A stretch of DNA of 64,000 nucleotides. Source: Thermoplasmatales archaeon. Its GTDB lineage: Archaea > Thermoplasmatota > Thermoplasmata > Thermoplasmatales > Thermoplasmataceae. Shown here one piece after another: positions 35,943 to 45,034 of the stretch (position 1 is its first letter; every line of letters starts with the position of its first letter). The stretch spans positions 1 through 64,000 of the forward strand of contig CP060531.1 of the NCBI GenBank assembly GCA_016806715.1, in the 5' to 3' direction. Below the pieces are notes generated by a model. That model saw only the letters and a list, made by a program, of their open reading frames with translations. It had not been told where the DNA came from and did not search any database. Position numbers and translations under genes: made by a program.

Positions 35943-38630
35943 CTAACCCAATCTATGGAAAATCTCTCTTATTAACTTTTCATCTACCAGAATTCCAGAT
36001 TCGGCATTGCTGTATCTTTCGTTTCCTTGAAGTGTATCTCCTTTCAGGCCAAGCATTTCTCCTAATTTGATGGCACTAATCCTGCCGCGGGAATATATCA
36101 TGTATCTGTTTGTATTTTCAATTCTCAATGCAACAACAACGGCATCTGCATTAATTCCATAGGCTGCCCTGGAGAGATCCTTTTCCGCCTCCTTCTCAAT
36201 CGATCCCTTAATCAGCACGATTCTGAATTTTGCATCCTCTATTGCAATTCCGGAATCTATCAGTGCCTTAACAGACTGTTTTAGGCTCTTCTCATGTTTT
36301 TTCCTCATTTCCAGGTTTTCCTGAACTAGCGAACTGACGTTTTCAACCAGGCTGCCTCCGGGCTTTCCTATGGCAGCCCTTATATCTCCTGCCTCGTTGT
36401 AAACAGAGTTGAAAAGATTAACTGCGGCGGGTCCTGCCACAAATGTTATTCTCTGTATACCCTCCTGGATATTCTCCACGCTCTTTATTTTCAGGACTCC
36501 GATCTGTGAAGTCAGTGAAAGATGTGTCCCCCCGCATCCCTCGGCATCGATCCCATCAATTTCTACTACCCTGAGCTTATCCGATAATGGAACACCGCCC
36601 TGGAAGAGCCTGAAACCGTATTTTTCTATTGCGTGATTCCACTCTATGTTCTTCACGGTAATCTTTCTGCTCTCAGTTATTATCCTGTGGCACTCCTTTT
36701 CTATTTTCAGGATCATGTCTCTGTCTATTTTCCTGTAATTTGTGATATCTATCCTTGATTCTGTAACCTCTTTCTGGACTCCTGACTGCCAGACGTGGTC
36801 TCCTATAATCCTGCGCATCACACCCAGCAAGAGGTGTGTTGCAGAATGGTGCACCATTAACTGCCATCTCCTGTCATAGTCTATCACGCCCCTTACCCGG
36901 GACTTTTCAGGAATTTTTCCATCTATGTAATGAACGATAGCCCTGCCGTGCTTCTCGACCCTTACCACGGGAATGTTCTTCCCTCCGTAGACGAGGAATC
37001 CAAGATCGTACGGTTGGCCACCGCCTTCAGGATAGAAAGCAGTTTGGTCGAGAATAACATAATTCTTTCCGGAGTGGAGAACGGACGCTGTGAATTCTCT
37101 CATGCTGACATCGTCATAGTAGAGCGGCCTGGTAAAAATCTCTGGAAAATGCTCCCTGGTCTCTTCTTTTCTCTTCTTTGTATCATGGAGAGAAACTATC
37201 AGGGTCTGAAAATTATGAGGAACTTTCAGTTCCCTGCCGGTAACTTCTCTGTATAAATGCGATGCAAATTCAGGGTAAATTCCGTAAGAATCATACATCT
37301 CGAGAAGGTTCTCTTCAGCAATCTTCCCATCCTTCTCTATGATTCTTCTCAGAACCGCTTCACCCTTGCTGAGCGCCGACTTGTACTTTTGCTCCTCCTC
37401 TGCGATTACCTCGCTTATGAATTCCGATGGATAATTCAGCTTCAGGTCTCCGAGGTTTTTCACCTGCATCTCCATCAGCTGTGTCAGGGAGAGATCCAGG
37501 CTCAGGTCGCCTATGAATCTCAGGGACCTGCGGATAAGAAGCCTGGCAAGGTAGCCTACCTTAACGTTTGAGGGTATAACATAATCACTGAACATGAAGA
37601 GGAGAGTCCTGCTATGGTCTGAGAGGATAAAGGCAGCCATGAGCTTCTCCATCTCCTTCATGGTCTCCTCTGCAACATCCCTATTATTTGCAGAGTGCCC
37701 CTCAACCATCCTTCTTATTACAGTGCGCGGTTCTGCAGATTCATCTGTGGCGAGTCCGGTCACTATCCTGGCAATCATGCTGTCATCAGGCCTCTTTATG
37801 CCGGCACTCCTGACGATTGAGGAAAGTATGCCGGGGAAAATGGCATCGTAAACTGTCGGGGTGCCGTTAGATAGCCAGACCAGCCTTTCGAGTCCGTAAC
37901 CTGTATCCACGATCCTCTGGCTCATAGGCGAATATTTCTTCCCTTCCACTTCAAATTCGCCATTTTCATCTTCTGACATATCCATGAAAACCAGTGTCGC
38001 CACCTCAAGGCCAAGGACAAAGACCTCCAGTGCATTTCCGGCATTTCCTCCTCCGGACCAAGGTTTTTCCTTATATGTGATCAAATTCTGGTTAATTCCC
38101 AGAGCCCCCGTGAGGAAAGAGTTGCAGTACCTGACCGTTTCCTCTTTCCAGTATATCTCCTTTCCTTCCCTGTTGAAGGCGTCGTGGCATAGCATCTCGA
38201 AGCTCGTAAGATGCCTGCCTGTAACTCCGACCTGGTCAATATCATTCATTCTTATGCACGGCTGGGACATCGCTATTGGGTTGCCCGGTGGCGCTACCAC
38301 ACCAGATGTTACGTGCGGCTGAAAGTCGTAAATGGAAGCGTTTACCAGAAGAACATCATCCCTCCATCTTGGCACGACCGGATAGGGAGAAAGGATGCTG
38401 TGCGTATCGCTGAAAAATCCAAGGAACTCCTTTCTCATATCGTCCAGGTTGTACCTCCTTGAAGTGGGCGGATGCCCTATGAAGCCATACTGGTCGCACG
38501 GGGGGTCACCACAGGTCTCTCTTTTCATGTCTGAAGTCCAGAAAAAAGAGGAACAAGACCTGCATTTTTTTCTTACCATTGAATTAGATCTGAAGAAATC
38601 GAGTTCAAGGGGATTAATTGAATTAGCCAT
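35943..38630 (-). CDS. alaS: Alanyl-tRNA synthetase
   Basis: Class II synthetase of 895 residues with the archaeal layout. An N-terminal CRSCSSFFWTSDMKRETCGDPPC zinc-like region is followed by the aminoacylation domain, with DIYDF-type and RMNDID motifs and SFEMLCHDAF. The editing domain has MVHHSATHLLLGVMR and CGGTHLS, and a C-terminal oligomerisation domain completes the protein. It is the first gene of a minus-strand run through the M50-like, NAD-kinase-like and glycosyltransferase genes, whose products are functionally unrelated to it. Confidence 0.95.
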   Translation of the reverse strand: MANSINPLELDFFRSNSMVRKKCRSCSSFFWTSDMKRETCGDPPCDQYGFIGHPPTSRRYNLDDMRKEFLGFFSDTHSILSPYPVVPRWRDDVLLVNASIYDFQPHVTSGVVAPPGNPIAMSQPCIRMNDIDQVGVTGRHLTSFEMLCHDAFNREGKEIYWKEETVRYCNSFLTGALGINQNLITYKEKPWSGGGNAGNALEVFVLGLEVATLVFMDMSEDENGEFEVEGKKYSPMSQRIVDTGYGLERLVWLSNGTPTVYDAIFPGILSSIVRSAGIKRPDDSMIARIVTGLATDESAEPRTVIRRMVEGHSANNRDVAEETMKEMEKLMAAFILSDHSRTLLFMFSDYVIPSNVKVGYLARLLIRRSLRFIGDLSLDLSLTQLMEMQVKNLGDLKLNYPSEFISEVIAEEEQKYKSALSKGEAVLRRIIEKDGKIAEENLLEMYDSYGIYPEFASHLYREVTGRELKVPHNFQTLIVSLHDTKKRKEETREHFPEIFTRPLYYDDVSMREFTASVLHSGKNYVILDQTAFYPEGGGQPYDLGFLVYGGKNIPVVRVEKHGRAIVHYIDGKIPEKSRVRGVIDYDRRWQLMVHHSATHLLLGVMRRIIGDHVWQSGVQKEVTESRIDITNYRKIDRDMILKIEKECHRIITESRKITVKNIEWNHAIEKYGFRLFQGGVPLSDKLRVVEIDGIDAEGCGGTHLSLTSQIGVLKIKSVENIQEGIQRITFVAGPAAVNLFNSVYNEAGDIRAAIGKPGGSLVENVSSLVQENLEMRKKHEKSLKQSVKALIDSGIAIEDAKFRIVLIKGSIEKEAEKDLSRAAYGINADAVVVALRIENTNRYMIYSRGRISAIKLGEMLGLKGDTLQGNERYSNAESGILVDEKLIREIFHRLG

Positions 38631-38703
38631 CTTGACACCTTTATTGTTATTTTCCAGCTAAAATATTACGGCAATATTATAAGGTTCCCTATTTTCGGGC
38701 AGG

Positions 38704-39357
38704 TTATTTTCTTTCCAGGTAGAGCATATAATTTGCCTTGTCGTATGGAACGAGGTTCACCTTCTGCACCACCCTGAAATCCTTTATTTCAGATATTGCC
38801 TTATTGAGGATCTCGTCTTCATTCTGTCTTGAGGATATGGCCCTGATTTTTACAACAAGCATCGCTTTTCGTGCCTCGTGGAATACCTCTGCATTCTCGT
38901 TGAAAATCTGCACCTGGTTTCTCTGGGAAATGTCTTGGTATATTATGTCCGCCTTCTCAACAAAGAATGAATAACGTTCAACCATGTTCGCGTCCTCAAG
39001 GATTGGGTAGACATTCGTTCTGTTCTCTGCGAGTGACACAAGTTTCATGAAAGGCTCATACGAGAGCTCCACGGCATAGATTTTTCCAAGGACACAGATG
39101 TCGGAAAGATGGCTGACAGTCGTTCCTGTGGATGCACCGAGATAGAGCACATTGCTGGTCTCGGTGAACGGGAAATACCTCAACCCCTTTATGAAAGCCG
39201 CGGAAAGCTTGCTCCTCTTTGGATTCCAGTAGCGGTAGTAGTTGCCGGATATTTTCGTAGTTATCTCACCATACACGCTTCTGTTTGTTTCAGACTGCGT
39301 GTATAGCTTCTTTCCCTCAATGTAAATCCTCCTGGAATCAAACGTAGACAACTTCAA
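38704..39357 (-). CDS. flpA: Fibrillarin-like rRNA/tRNA 2'-O-methyltransferase
   Basis: SAM-dependent methyltransferase of C/D-box RNPs. The 217 residues include WNPKRSKLSAAFIKG (about 44-58), the SAM-binding LYLGASTGTTVSHLSDI (about 72-88), AVELSYEP, and DIIYQDISQRNQ with the catalytic-region Asp. The C-terminal half has VVKIRAI. The usual partner gene nop5 is not adjacent. An independent promoter is likely in the roughly 75 bases shared with the divergent aMBF1 gene. Confidence 0.93.
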   Translation of the reverse strand: MKLSTFDSRRIYIEGKKLYTQSETNRSVYGEITTKISGNYYRYWNPKRSKLSAAFIKGLRYFPFTETSNVLYLGASTGTTVSHLSDICVLGKIYAVELSYEPFMKLVSLAENRTNVYPILEDANMVERYSFFVEKADIIYQDISQRNQVQIFNENAEVFHEARKAMLVVKIRAISSRQNEDEILNKAISEIKDFRVVQKVNLVPYDKANYMLYLERK

Positions 39358-39431
39358 TAACCTCCGATAATAATCTTTAACAGAATGTTGAAAGTGGTAA
39401 AAGATATTTAGCCTTTTAGAAATATGGGTTC

Positions 39432-39893
39432 ATGGCCAGTATGGAATGTGAGATGTGCGGGAAGAAGACTACAAAAACAACGAAGATAAGGGTGGATGGA
39501 GCCATCCTCAATGTTTGCGACGACTGTGCCAGATTCGGGAAGCCAGTCGATGCAGTAAGAAGCTACAATTCCACACCCACGAATCACGACACCACGGTTC
39601 AACCTGTAACTATGCCGGAGAAGGCAAGACCTTTTAGCCCTCCACTCAGAGCAAAGCCGGTATACCGGAAGCCAAAGGAGGATCTGGAATCCATAGATAT
39701 AGACCCGGATTATGCCATCATAATCAAGGAGGCAAGAGAAAAACTTTCATGGACGCAGGAAGAACTTGCGAAGAAACTCCAGGAAAGGAAGAACGTGCTA
39801 TCAAGCATTGAAAGAGGAGAACTTATGCCTGATATCAGGATTGCACGGAAAATGGAGAAATTGCTGGATGTCAAATTGGTTCAGAAAGCGTAA
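39432..39893 (+). CDS. Multiprotein bridging factor aMBF1
   Basis: Archaeal MBF1 homologue, 153 residues. An N-terminal zinc ribbon has C6, C9, C29 and C32 (CEMCG and CDDC). A variable linker with prolines follows. The C-terminal Cro-type helix-turn-helix (about 95-150) contains REKLSWTQEELAKKLQERKNVLSSIERGELMPD. Archaeal MBF1 associates with ribosomes and may act in transcription or translation control. A 17-bp palindrome lies downstream at 39933-39949. Confidence 0.93.
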   Translation: MASMECEMCGKKTTKTTKIRVDGAILNVCDDCARFGKPVDAVRSYNSTPTNHDTTVQPVTMPEKARPFSPPLRAKPVYRKPKEDLESIDIDPDYAIIIKEAREKLSWTQEELAKKLQERKNVLSSIERGELMPDIRIARKMEKLLDVKLVQKA

Positions 39894-39932
39894 TTAACCA
39901 ATTCCGTAGTAAATTAGAGATTTTTCTCATTG

Positions 39933-39949
39933 TGTGATAATGTATCACA
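39933..39949. promoter_or_regulatory. Palindromic candidate operator
   Basis: TGTGATA-ATG-TATCACA is a perfect 7-bp inverted repeat. It sits about 15 bases before a TATA-like GGTTAAATAAC (39964-39974) and some 57 bases before the next ORF, so it could be an activator or repressor site. No second copy was noticed elsewhere in the window. Confidence 0.45.
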
Positions 39950-40005
39950 TACCTATGAAAAAAGGTTAAATAACTATGTTTTTATCTATTAGATAGGTAC
40001 CAGAA

Positions 40006-40293
40006 TTGAAAATAGAAATAGGTCAACGACTGGAATTCGAAGTGGACCGCGAGGACATTCTTGGCACTAGCAACAGATCTATAATTGCGACATGGTATCA
40101 CCTTGGAACACCTATATTCGTGGAACTGGCGGTCGGTAAAACCCTGATGGCAGAACTGAGTAAACTCTTCAAGGGCAACGACAGGAAAACTGCCCTTGTC
40201 TCGATTTCAAGAGTTTCAAAGGCAAAGTACATTGTTGAGCCCACAATGGTGCTCATTAACAGCCAGAGAAAGAATATCACGCCTCTGAAGTGA
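40006..40293 (+). CDS. Small conserved-looking protein of unknown function
   Basis: 95-residue ORF starting with TTG (no in-frame ATG near the start). The predicted protein is basic and beta-rich (MKIEIGQRLEFEV, then VGKTLMAELSKLFKG), with no motif I recognise, no signal peptide and no membrane segment. A TATA-like element at 39964-39974 and a 17-bp palindrome upstream suggest a real, regulated gene. It is convergent with the hydroxyacyl-CoA dehydrogenase gene. Confidence 0.5.
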   Translation: MKIEIGQRLEFEVDREDILGTSNRSIIATWYHLGTPIFVELAVGKTLMAELSKLFKGNDRKTALVSISRVSKAKYIVEPTMVLINSQRKNITPLK

Positions 40294-40336
40294 TATGATA
40301 GTTTTTCACTAGGAAACTGAGGGGGCTGTACTCCCC

Positions 40337-41299
40337 CTACCTGTATTCATAAAAACCCTTTCCGGTTTTTCTCCCGAGCATTCCTGCCGAAACCATTCTC
40401 TTTAAAAGATTTGATGGCCTGTATTTAGGATCACCATACTCCTCGTACAGAATACGTGCAACATCATAAGTGATGTCAAGCCCGACCATATCTGCCAGTT
40501 CGAGCGGCCCCATTGGCAGACCAGCCCCCGCCTTCATTGCATGATCTATCTCATCAGGCTTTGCGACACCTTCATCAAGCATAAACACGGCCTCGTTCAT
40601 CATGGGGACAAGCATTCTGTTGACAAGGAATCCGGGCACCTCCTTGACTTTTATTGGAACCATCTGCGTCCTGTGGTTCCGCAGGGATGATATAAATTCC
40701 AGTACAGTGCTCACTGTGTTTTCAGTTGTCTGCAGGGCCGGGACTATCTCAACAAGAGGCAAAGTGTAAGGTGGATTGAAGAAGTGTGTTATCACCACCC
40801 TCCCTGGTTTCAGCACATTGCCGGCCATTGCACTGATGCTGAGGGAAGATGTGTTAGACGCGATTATTGTGTCTTCTCCACAATTTCCTGAAATGGCAGA
40901 GAAAATCTCCTTCTTCACAGCCATATTCTCAAAAGCCGCTTCTATTATCAGATCGACATCGCTGAATTCAGAATAGGAATCGGTTCCCTTAACCAGCTTC
41001 ATGGTCTCTTCAATAAAGCCATGGTCGTACCTGGGTTTCATTTTACTCCTTATGGTTTCCTTCTGCCCATCCGTAAGCTTGAGGCCAAGTGACTCAATTC
41101 TCGAGATTTCCTTCTCAGGTCTTGAGCCCTCGAATGCAACCAGATCGCTAAGTATCTTCCGAATACGTGATTTTCCTTTCTCCACAAGTTCATCATTTAC
41201 GTCTTTCAGTATCACTTCTCTGCCATTGAATGCCATAAGTTCAGCTATGGCGGACCCCATGCTTCCGGCACCAACTACTGCAACTTTCCTTACGCCCAT
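40337..41299 (-). CDS. 3-hydroxyacyl-CoA dehydrogenase
   Basis: NAD-dependent dehydrogenase of fatty-acid or hydroxybutyryl-CoA metabolism. From the ATG at 41299 (AGGT seven bases upstream) it has 320 residues; a longer in-frame start at 41350 is less likely. The dinucleotide fold begins with VAVVGAGSMGSAIAE. Active-site segments include SNTSSLSI and THFFNPPYTLPLVEIV (catalytic His), followed by PGFLVNRML and the C-terminal domain with GLPMGPLELADMVGLD. It may function with the acyl-CoA dehydrogenase at 45.9-47.6 kb. Confidence 0.92.
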   Translation of the reverse strand: MGVRKVAVVGAGSMGSAIAELMAFNGREVILKDVNDELVEKGKSRIRKILSDLVAFEGSRPEKEISRIESLGLKLTDGQKETIRSKMKPRYDHGFIEETMKLVKGTDSYSEFSDVDLIIEAAFENMAVKKEIFSAISGNCGEDTIIASNTSSLSISAMAGNVLKPGRVVITHFFNPPYTLPLVEIVPALQTTENTVSTVLEFISSLRNHRTQMVPIKVKEVPGFLVNRMLVPMMNEAVFMLDEGVAKPDEIDHAMKAGAGLPMGPLELADMVGLDITYDVARILYEEYGDPKYRPSNLLKRMVSAGMLGRKTGKGFYEYR

Positions 41300-41380
41300 A
41301 ATAGTTACCTGGTGAATATCACGCGGGATTCTATGAACGTTTCCAGCCATGTCAGTGTATCATGCGGTCTATGGTTCGTA

Positions 41381-42310
41381 TCACTTTGTGAGCAGGTCCT
41401 TCAGTGCAGCTTCCAGATCCGTGAACTTGAACCTGAAACCGCTGTCAAGCGTAGCTTTCGGATATACTTTCCTTCCCTTTGAAATGACTGAAGAACCCTT
41501 CCCTATCACGATCCTGATAAGAAAGGAGGGAATTGCAAGGTTGCCGCGTTTGTGCATCACTCTACCAAGTTCCAATGCAAACTGCTTCATGGTCGGTATA
41601 TTTGGCGACGAAGCATTCATTGGGCCAGAAACATTCTTGTGTTCAATTGCAAATTTTATAAGTGATATTTCATCGGATATATGGATCCAGGGAAACCACT
41701 GCGTTCCAGGCCGAACGTACCCGCCGATGTTCTTTCTGAACACGGATTCCAGCTGTCCGAGCGCACCCTCTCCTTCCGAAAGAACGACACTCGTTCTTAT
41801 CATTACCACCCGGACTTTCAACTGCTCAGCCTTTTTTGCCTCCGTTTCCCAGTCCACAACCAGCTTTCCCCAGAAATCGTTTCCTGGTGCGGTGGACTCA
41901 GTTACCATTGAATCGTCAGATGTTTCATAACCATAGTAACCTTCGGCGGACGCGTTGATGAGAAACTGAGGTTTTGTTCTGGCCTCCTGCATTCCATCCA
42001 CTATGGCTTTCGTTGACCTGACCCTGCTATCAATGATCTCCCTGACATATTTTGCAGTCCACCTCTTGAATACAGGTGCTCCTGAGAGGTTAATCACTCC
42101 AAGACAACCGTCAAGTTCCCGTACCCAGTCTCCATGCGCATTGTAATCAAATTTAACGTACTTTGAAGCGTATGGAACTTTTGCCCGGGCACTTTCCGGG
42201 TTACGTGAAAAAACTATCACTTCATAGCCGGAATCTTTCAGTTCCTTGCATAGCCTGCTTCCAATCGAACCGGTTGCACCAGCGATAACAACTTTCCTGT
42301 TCTGATACAT
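41381..42310 (-). CDS. NAD-dependent epimerase-like protein, TIGR01777 family
   Basis: Extended short-chain dehydrogenase-like protein of 309 residues. It has the nucleotide-binding VVIAGATGSIGSRLCKEL, GVINLSGAPVFKRWT, NASAEGYYGY (the tyrosine region) and IRTSVVLSEGEGALGQL, which together match the TIGR01777/SulA-like family. The true substrate of this family is unknown. It is upstream of the hydroxyacyl-CoA dehydrogenase on the same strand, separated by about 80 bases. Confidence 0.85.
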   Translation of the reverse strand: MYQNRKVVIAGATGSIGSRLCKELKDSGYEVIVFSRNPESARAKVPYASKYVKFDYNAHGDWVRELDGCLGVINLSGAPVFKRWTAKYVREIIDSRVRSTKAIVDGMQEARTKPQFLINASAEGYYGYETSDDSMVTESTAPGNDFWGKLVVDWETEAKKAEQLKVRVVMIRTSVVLSEGEGALGQLESVFRKNIGGYVRPGTQWFPWIHISDEISLIKFAIEHKNVSGPMNASSPNIPTMKQFALELGRVMHKRGNLAIPSFLIRIVIGKGSSVISKGRKVYPKATLDSGFRFKFTDLEAALKDLLTK

Positions 42311-42456
42311 TCATAAGGAAATATAATTCTAGCTTAATAATGTGACTAACTCTTGTCATGGGCATAGGCTAAGCAGTTCAAGCTCAAAATGAAAATGAAG
42401 GGAGGTGTAAACGAAACCGATATGAGAGTGTAGATTATTTCTTGGAGGTAATGGTT

Positions 42457-43566
42457 ATGAGTGACAAGGGGAAGAGAGCTTCGCATATCGTTCCAGAAGA
42501 GAAGGCTATGCTCTCAGAGGGTAGTATTTCCTTGCTGAAAGAGAAACTTCCTCTTATCATTGAACAGCGAGATGTCCAAATTATAAGGGATATAGCGCGC
42601 GATCTCCTTACAATTCTGCCTGAGGCTGGATCCAACCAGGCTGATGCAAGAAAGCCCGTAAAGCCTATTTCGCTTGAGATTGTGACGGGGGAAATCAACC
42701 AGATTGCAGAATCACGGACACCGGAAAGAGCCATCTATTACGCAAACAGGCTGTACAATAGCCTAAGTTCAACCGGATCTGGCAGGATGAATGATATAGA
42801 TCTTTCCCGGTGGAAGGAATATGATGAAGTCATAACGGACAGTCTCTGGATAGAGGAACACAGGGACAGGGTATCGGGCCATAGCGCCTGGTACTGGGGA
42901 AACTTTATACCACTGATTCCTCGGCAGATGATGATGCGCTACACCAGGAAAGGTGACTGGGTGCTCGACCCATTCATGGGAAGTGGCACGACCCTGATAG
43001 AGTGCCGGCGCATGGGCAGAAACGGTATCGGCATCGACCTGAATGCAGAAACTGTTAACAGAAGTGCCCGAATTATTGAAGATTCCGAGAATACGGAAAA
43101 CGTTTCCACGAGGTCGTATATAGGTAATGCCCTTTCTATTGACTACTCACAGATAATGATGGAGAATGGAATAGGGAGTTTCAAACTTGTGATAATGCAC
43201 CCACCGTACCAGGACATAATAAAGTTTTCAGATTCTCCGGAGGATCTGTCCAATATTGCGGATACCGATGACTTTGTGAAGAGAATAGGCGACATTGCCG
43301 GGAAAATGAGAGTAATCCTGCAGAGAGGAGGTCACCTTGTCCTTGTCATCGGGGACAAATACTCGCGTGGAGCTCTTACGCCGCTCGGCTTTTACTGCAT
43401 GAATGAGATTATGCAAAGGGGGTTTACCCTCAAGAGCATGGTTGTGAAGAATTTTGATGTGACCCGGGGGAAAAGAAACAGCGAACAGTTGTGGAGATAT
43501 CGTGCTCTTAGTGGGGGATTTTACGTATTCAAGCATGAATACGTGTTTATTTTTACCAGGGGGTAG
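42457..43566 (+). CDS. Orphan DNA methyltransferase (N4-cytosine/N6-adenine, beta type)
   Basis: 369 residues from the ATG at 42457, chosen because GGAGGT (42444-42449) is seven bases upstream. The SAM-binding motif is DPFMGSGTTLIECRRMGRNGIGIDLN (near residue 170). The catalytic motif IV is HPPYQD (near 245) instead of DPPY. Their order has not been resolved into a firm class, though the C-terminal placement fits beta-type amino-methyltransferases. An extra N-terminal region of about 110 residues has no recognised domain. No restriction enzyme gene is adjacent. Confidence 0.82.
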   Translation: MSDKGKRASHIVPEEKAMLSEGSISLLKEKLPLIIEQRDVQIIRDIARDLLTILPEAGSNQADARKPVKPISLEIVTGEINQIAESRTPERAIYYANRLYNSLSSTGSGRMNDIDLSRWKEYDEVITDSLWIEEHRDRVSGHSAWYWGNFIPLIPRQMMMRYTRKGDWVLDPFMGSGTTLIECRRMGRNGIGIDLNAETVNRSARIIEDSENTENVSTRSYIGNALSIDYSQIMMENGIGSFKLVIMHPPYQDIIKFSDSPEDLSNIADTDDFVKRIGDIAGKMRVILQRGGHLVLVIGDKYSRGALTPLGFYCMNEIMQRGFTLKSMVVKNFDVTRGKRNSEQLWRYRALSGGFYVFKHEYVFIFTRG

Positions 43567-43571
43567 GATTA

Positions 43572-44222
43572 TTAAAGTGCTTCCTTGCATTTTTTAATTG
43601 CCATTTCCATATTTTCATACACTATTGTGGAAATTTTCTTACCTATTTCAGTCAGCCTTCCTCCATATAACTCATCGGTATGGCGGCTATCGACAAAGAC
43701 TGAAACCGTGTCTGTAGACGTACCCGGGGATAATTTTCCCGTATCCCTGTCCCTGATTCCCATGTCGTTGAAGGCCTGTGCTTTTGCCTCAACCACTGTC
43801 TGGACCAGGTTTATGGCTGCAGGGTCCCCGGCCGGGTAATCCGTGAATACGCCTATGTTGACAGTACCATGACCGTCCCTACCCGCACTGCCTATGCTCA
43901 AGGCATTTCCTGCACCGGCTGTCATACAAACTGTAACGTAATATTCATTCACGCGATCTTCCACGAGGATAAAATCCTCAAGCAGGCAGGCAGTAAGTGT
44001 TACAGTAACTGTTTTAGAATCTATCCCGTTCTTTGCCAGGAAAATAGGCACATCCAACGCAGGATCGCCATCATAATCAATGTCAACATGCCAGTTAAGG
44101 TAGCCTCCCGAGGTGCCAGTGCCGCCATTGAACGGGGCAGAACTGAACCTTCTCATGGGACTGCGAAAATAGATGAAATAAAAATCAGTGTGCCTTTCTA
44201 TTGCATAGCCACTATCGCTCAT
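43572..44222 (-). CDS. cbiZ: Adenosylcobinamide amidohydrolase CbiZ
   Basis: Removes the aminopropanol tail from adenosylcobinamide so that salvaged corrinoids can re-enter the archaeal cobamide pathway. The 216-residue protein has the CbiZ segments CMTAGAGNALSIGSAG (about 98-113), GTVNIGVFTD, VVEAKAQAFNDMGIRD and SPGTSTDTVSVFVD. It pairs logically with cobS. The gene ends five bases from the methyltransferase stop (convergent) and follows the peptidase-like gene on its own strand. Confidence 0.88.
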   Translation of the reverse strand: MSDSGYAIERHTDFYFIYFRSPMRRFSSAPFNGGTGTSGGYLNWHVDIDYDGDPALDVPIFLAKNGIDSKTVTVTLTACLLEDFILVEDRVNEYYVTVCMTAGAGNALSIGSAGRDGHGTVNIGVFTDYPAGDPAAINLVQTVVEAKAQAFNDMGIRDRDTGKLSPGTSTDTVSVFVDSRHTDELYGGRLTEIGKKISTIVYENMEMAIKKCKEAL

Positions 44223-44256
44223 TTATCCATCCGTTCATATGGTTGGTCGGCAAAAA

Positions 44257-44853
44257 TTAAGCAATGTATGAGGTTGCGGATGAATCAAACTTGCTGACTA
44301 TTCTCAGGGAGTTTCCGTTCCCATTTCCTGCGTACTTCAACTGTGGATACATGTTCCATATATCTCCGGAACTCATCCTTGCAGCGTGATGTTTTTCCCC
44401 AAATGCAGCTCTGGCAACTCTTGCAGTCATTTCCCTTGCTTCCATTTCATCTATGTACCCAAGTGAGTGAATATACTCGTGTGCAAGGATCATATAGACA
44501 AATGAGTTAAATTCACGCTCGGATGATGAAAGCCTGAGCATTGCCCGGACAAGATTTTCATTCATGACTATGTAATTTCCGCCAACCTGCCAGTACGCTC
44601 CCAGTGTTGGAGGAAGGTCTGAAAGGGCAAGTCCTATGCCGGAACGCACTTTTCCTGTTACCAGCTTAACCGATTCCTTTACGACTTCAAAAATGCTGTC
44701 GTAATCCATCTTGGAATCCAGAGAGGTCACGAAAAGCCCCTCTCCCGGAGGTATGTTAGAGAATTTTCCCCTCGAAACGCTCGCAGATAAATCTCTGGCT
44801 TCCGAACCTGGTGACGCTGAATAACCTGTAAATAATTCATTGAATTTTATCAT
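44257..44853 (-). CDS. HExxH zinc-metallopeptidase-like protein
   Basis: 198-residue soluble protein with HEYIHSLGYIDE: H125, E126, H129 and a later D135/E136 that could be the third ligand, resembling HExxHxxGxxD/E zinc proteases. A helical N-terminal half and a C-terminal tail carry no further recognised motif and there is no signal peptide. The family is not one I can name. A divergent promoter region of about 180 bases separates it from the next gene. Confidence 0.6.
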   Translation of the reverse strand: MIKFNELFTGYSASPGSEARDLSASVSRGKFSNIPPGEGLFVTSLDSKMDYDSIFEVVKESVKLVTGKVRSGIGLALSDLPPTLGAYWQVGGNYIVMNENLVRAMLRLSSSEREFNSFVYMILAHEYIHSLGYIDEMEAREMTARVARAAFGEKHHAARMSSGDIWNMYPQLKYAGNGNGNSLRIVSKFDSSATSYIA

Positions 44854-45034
44854 TGACTCACATAAAATAAGTTTGAACTTCTATAATAACTTGTTGTTAA
44901 TTTAGATTATTATTTACTCTAGAGTGGTCTAAGTTGAACTGATACCCTGGCAAATAATTCTGCGCCGTGCAATAAAGATTAATATATAAATGATAATATA
45001 ACGCTAGTATATACAGAAGGGCCGCCTGAATGAA

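Noticed and set aside
43228-43590. 120-codon open frame on the minus strand at the end of the methyltransferase gene
   Set aside because: Antisense shadow overlapping the conserved methyltransferase C terminus and without recognisable features.
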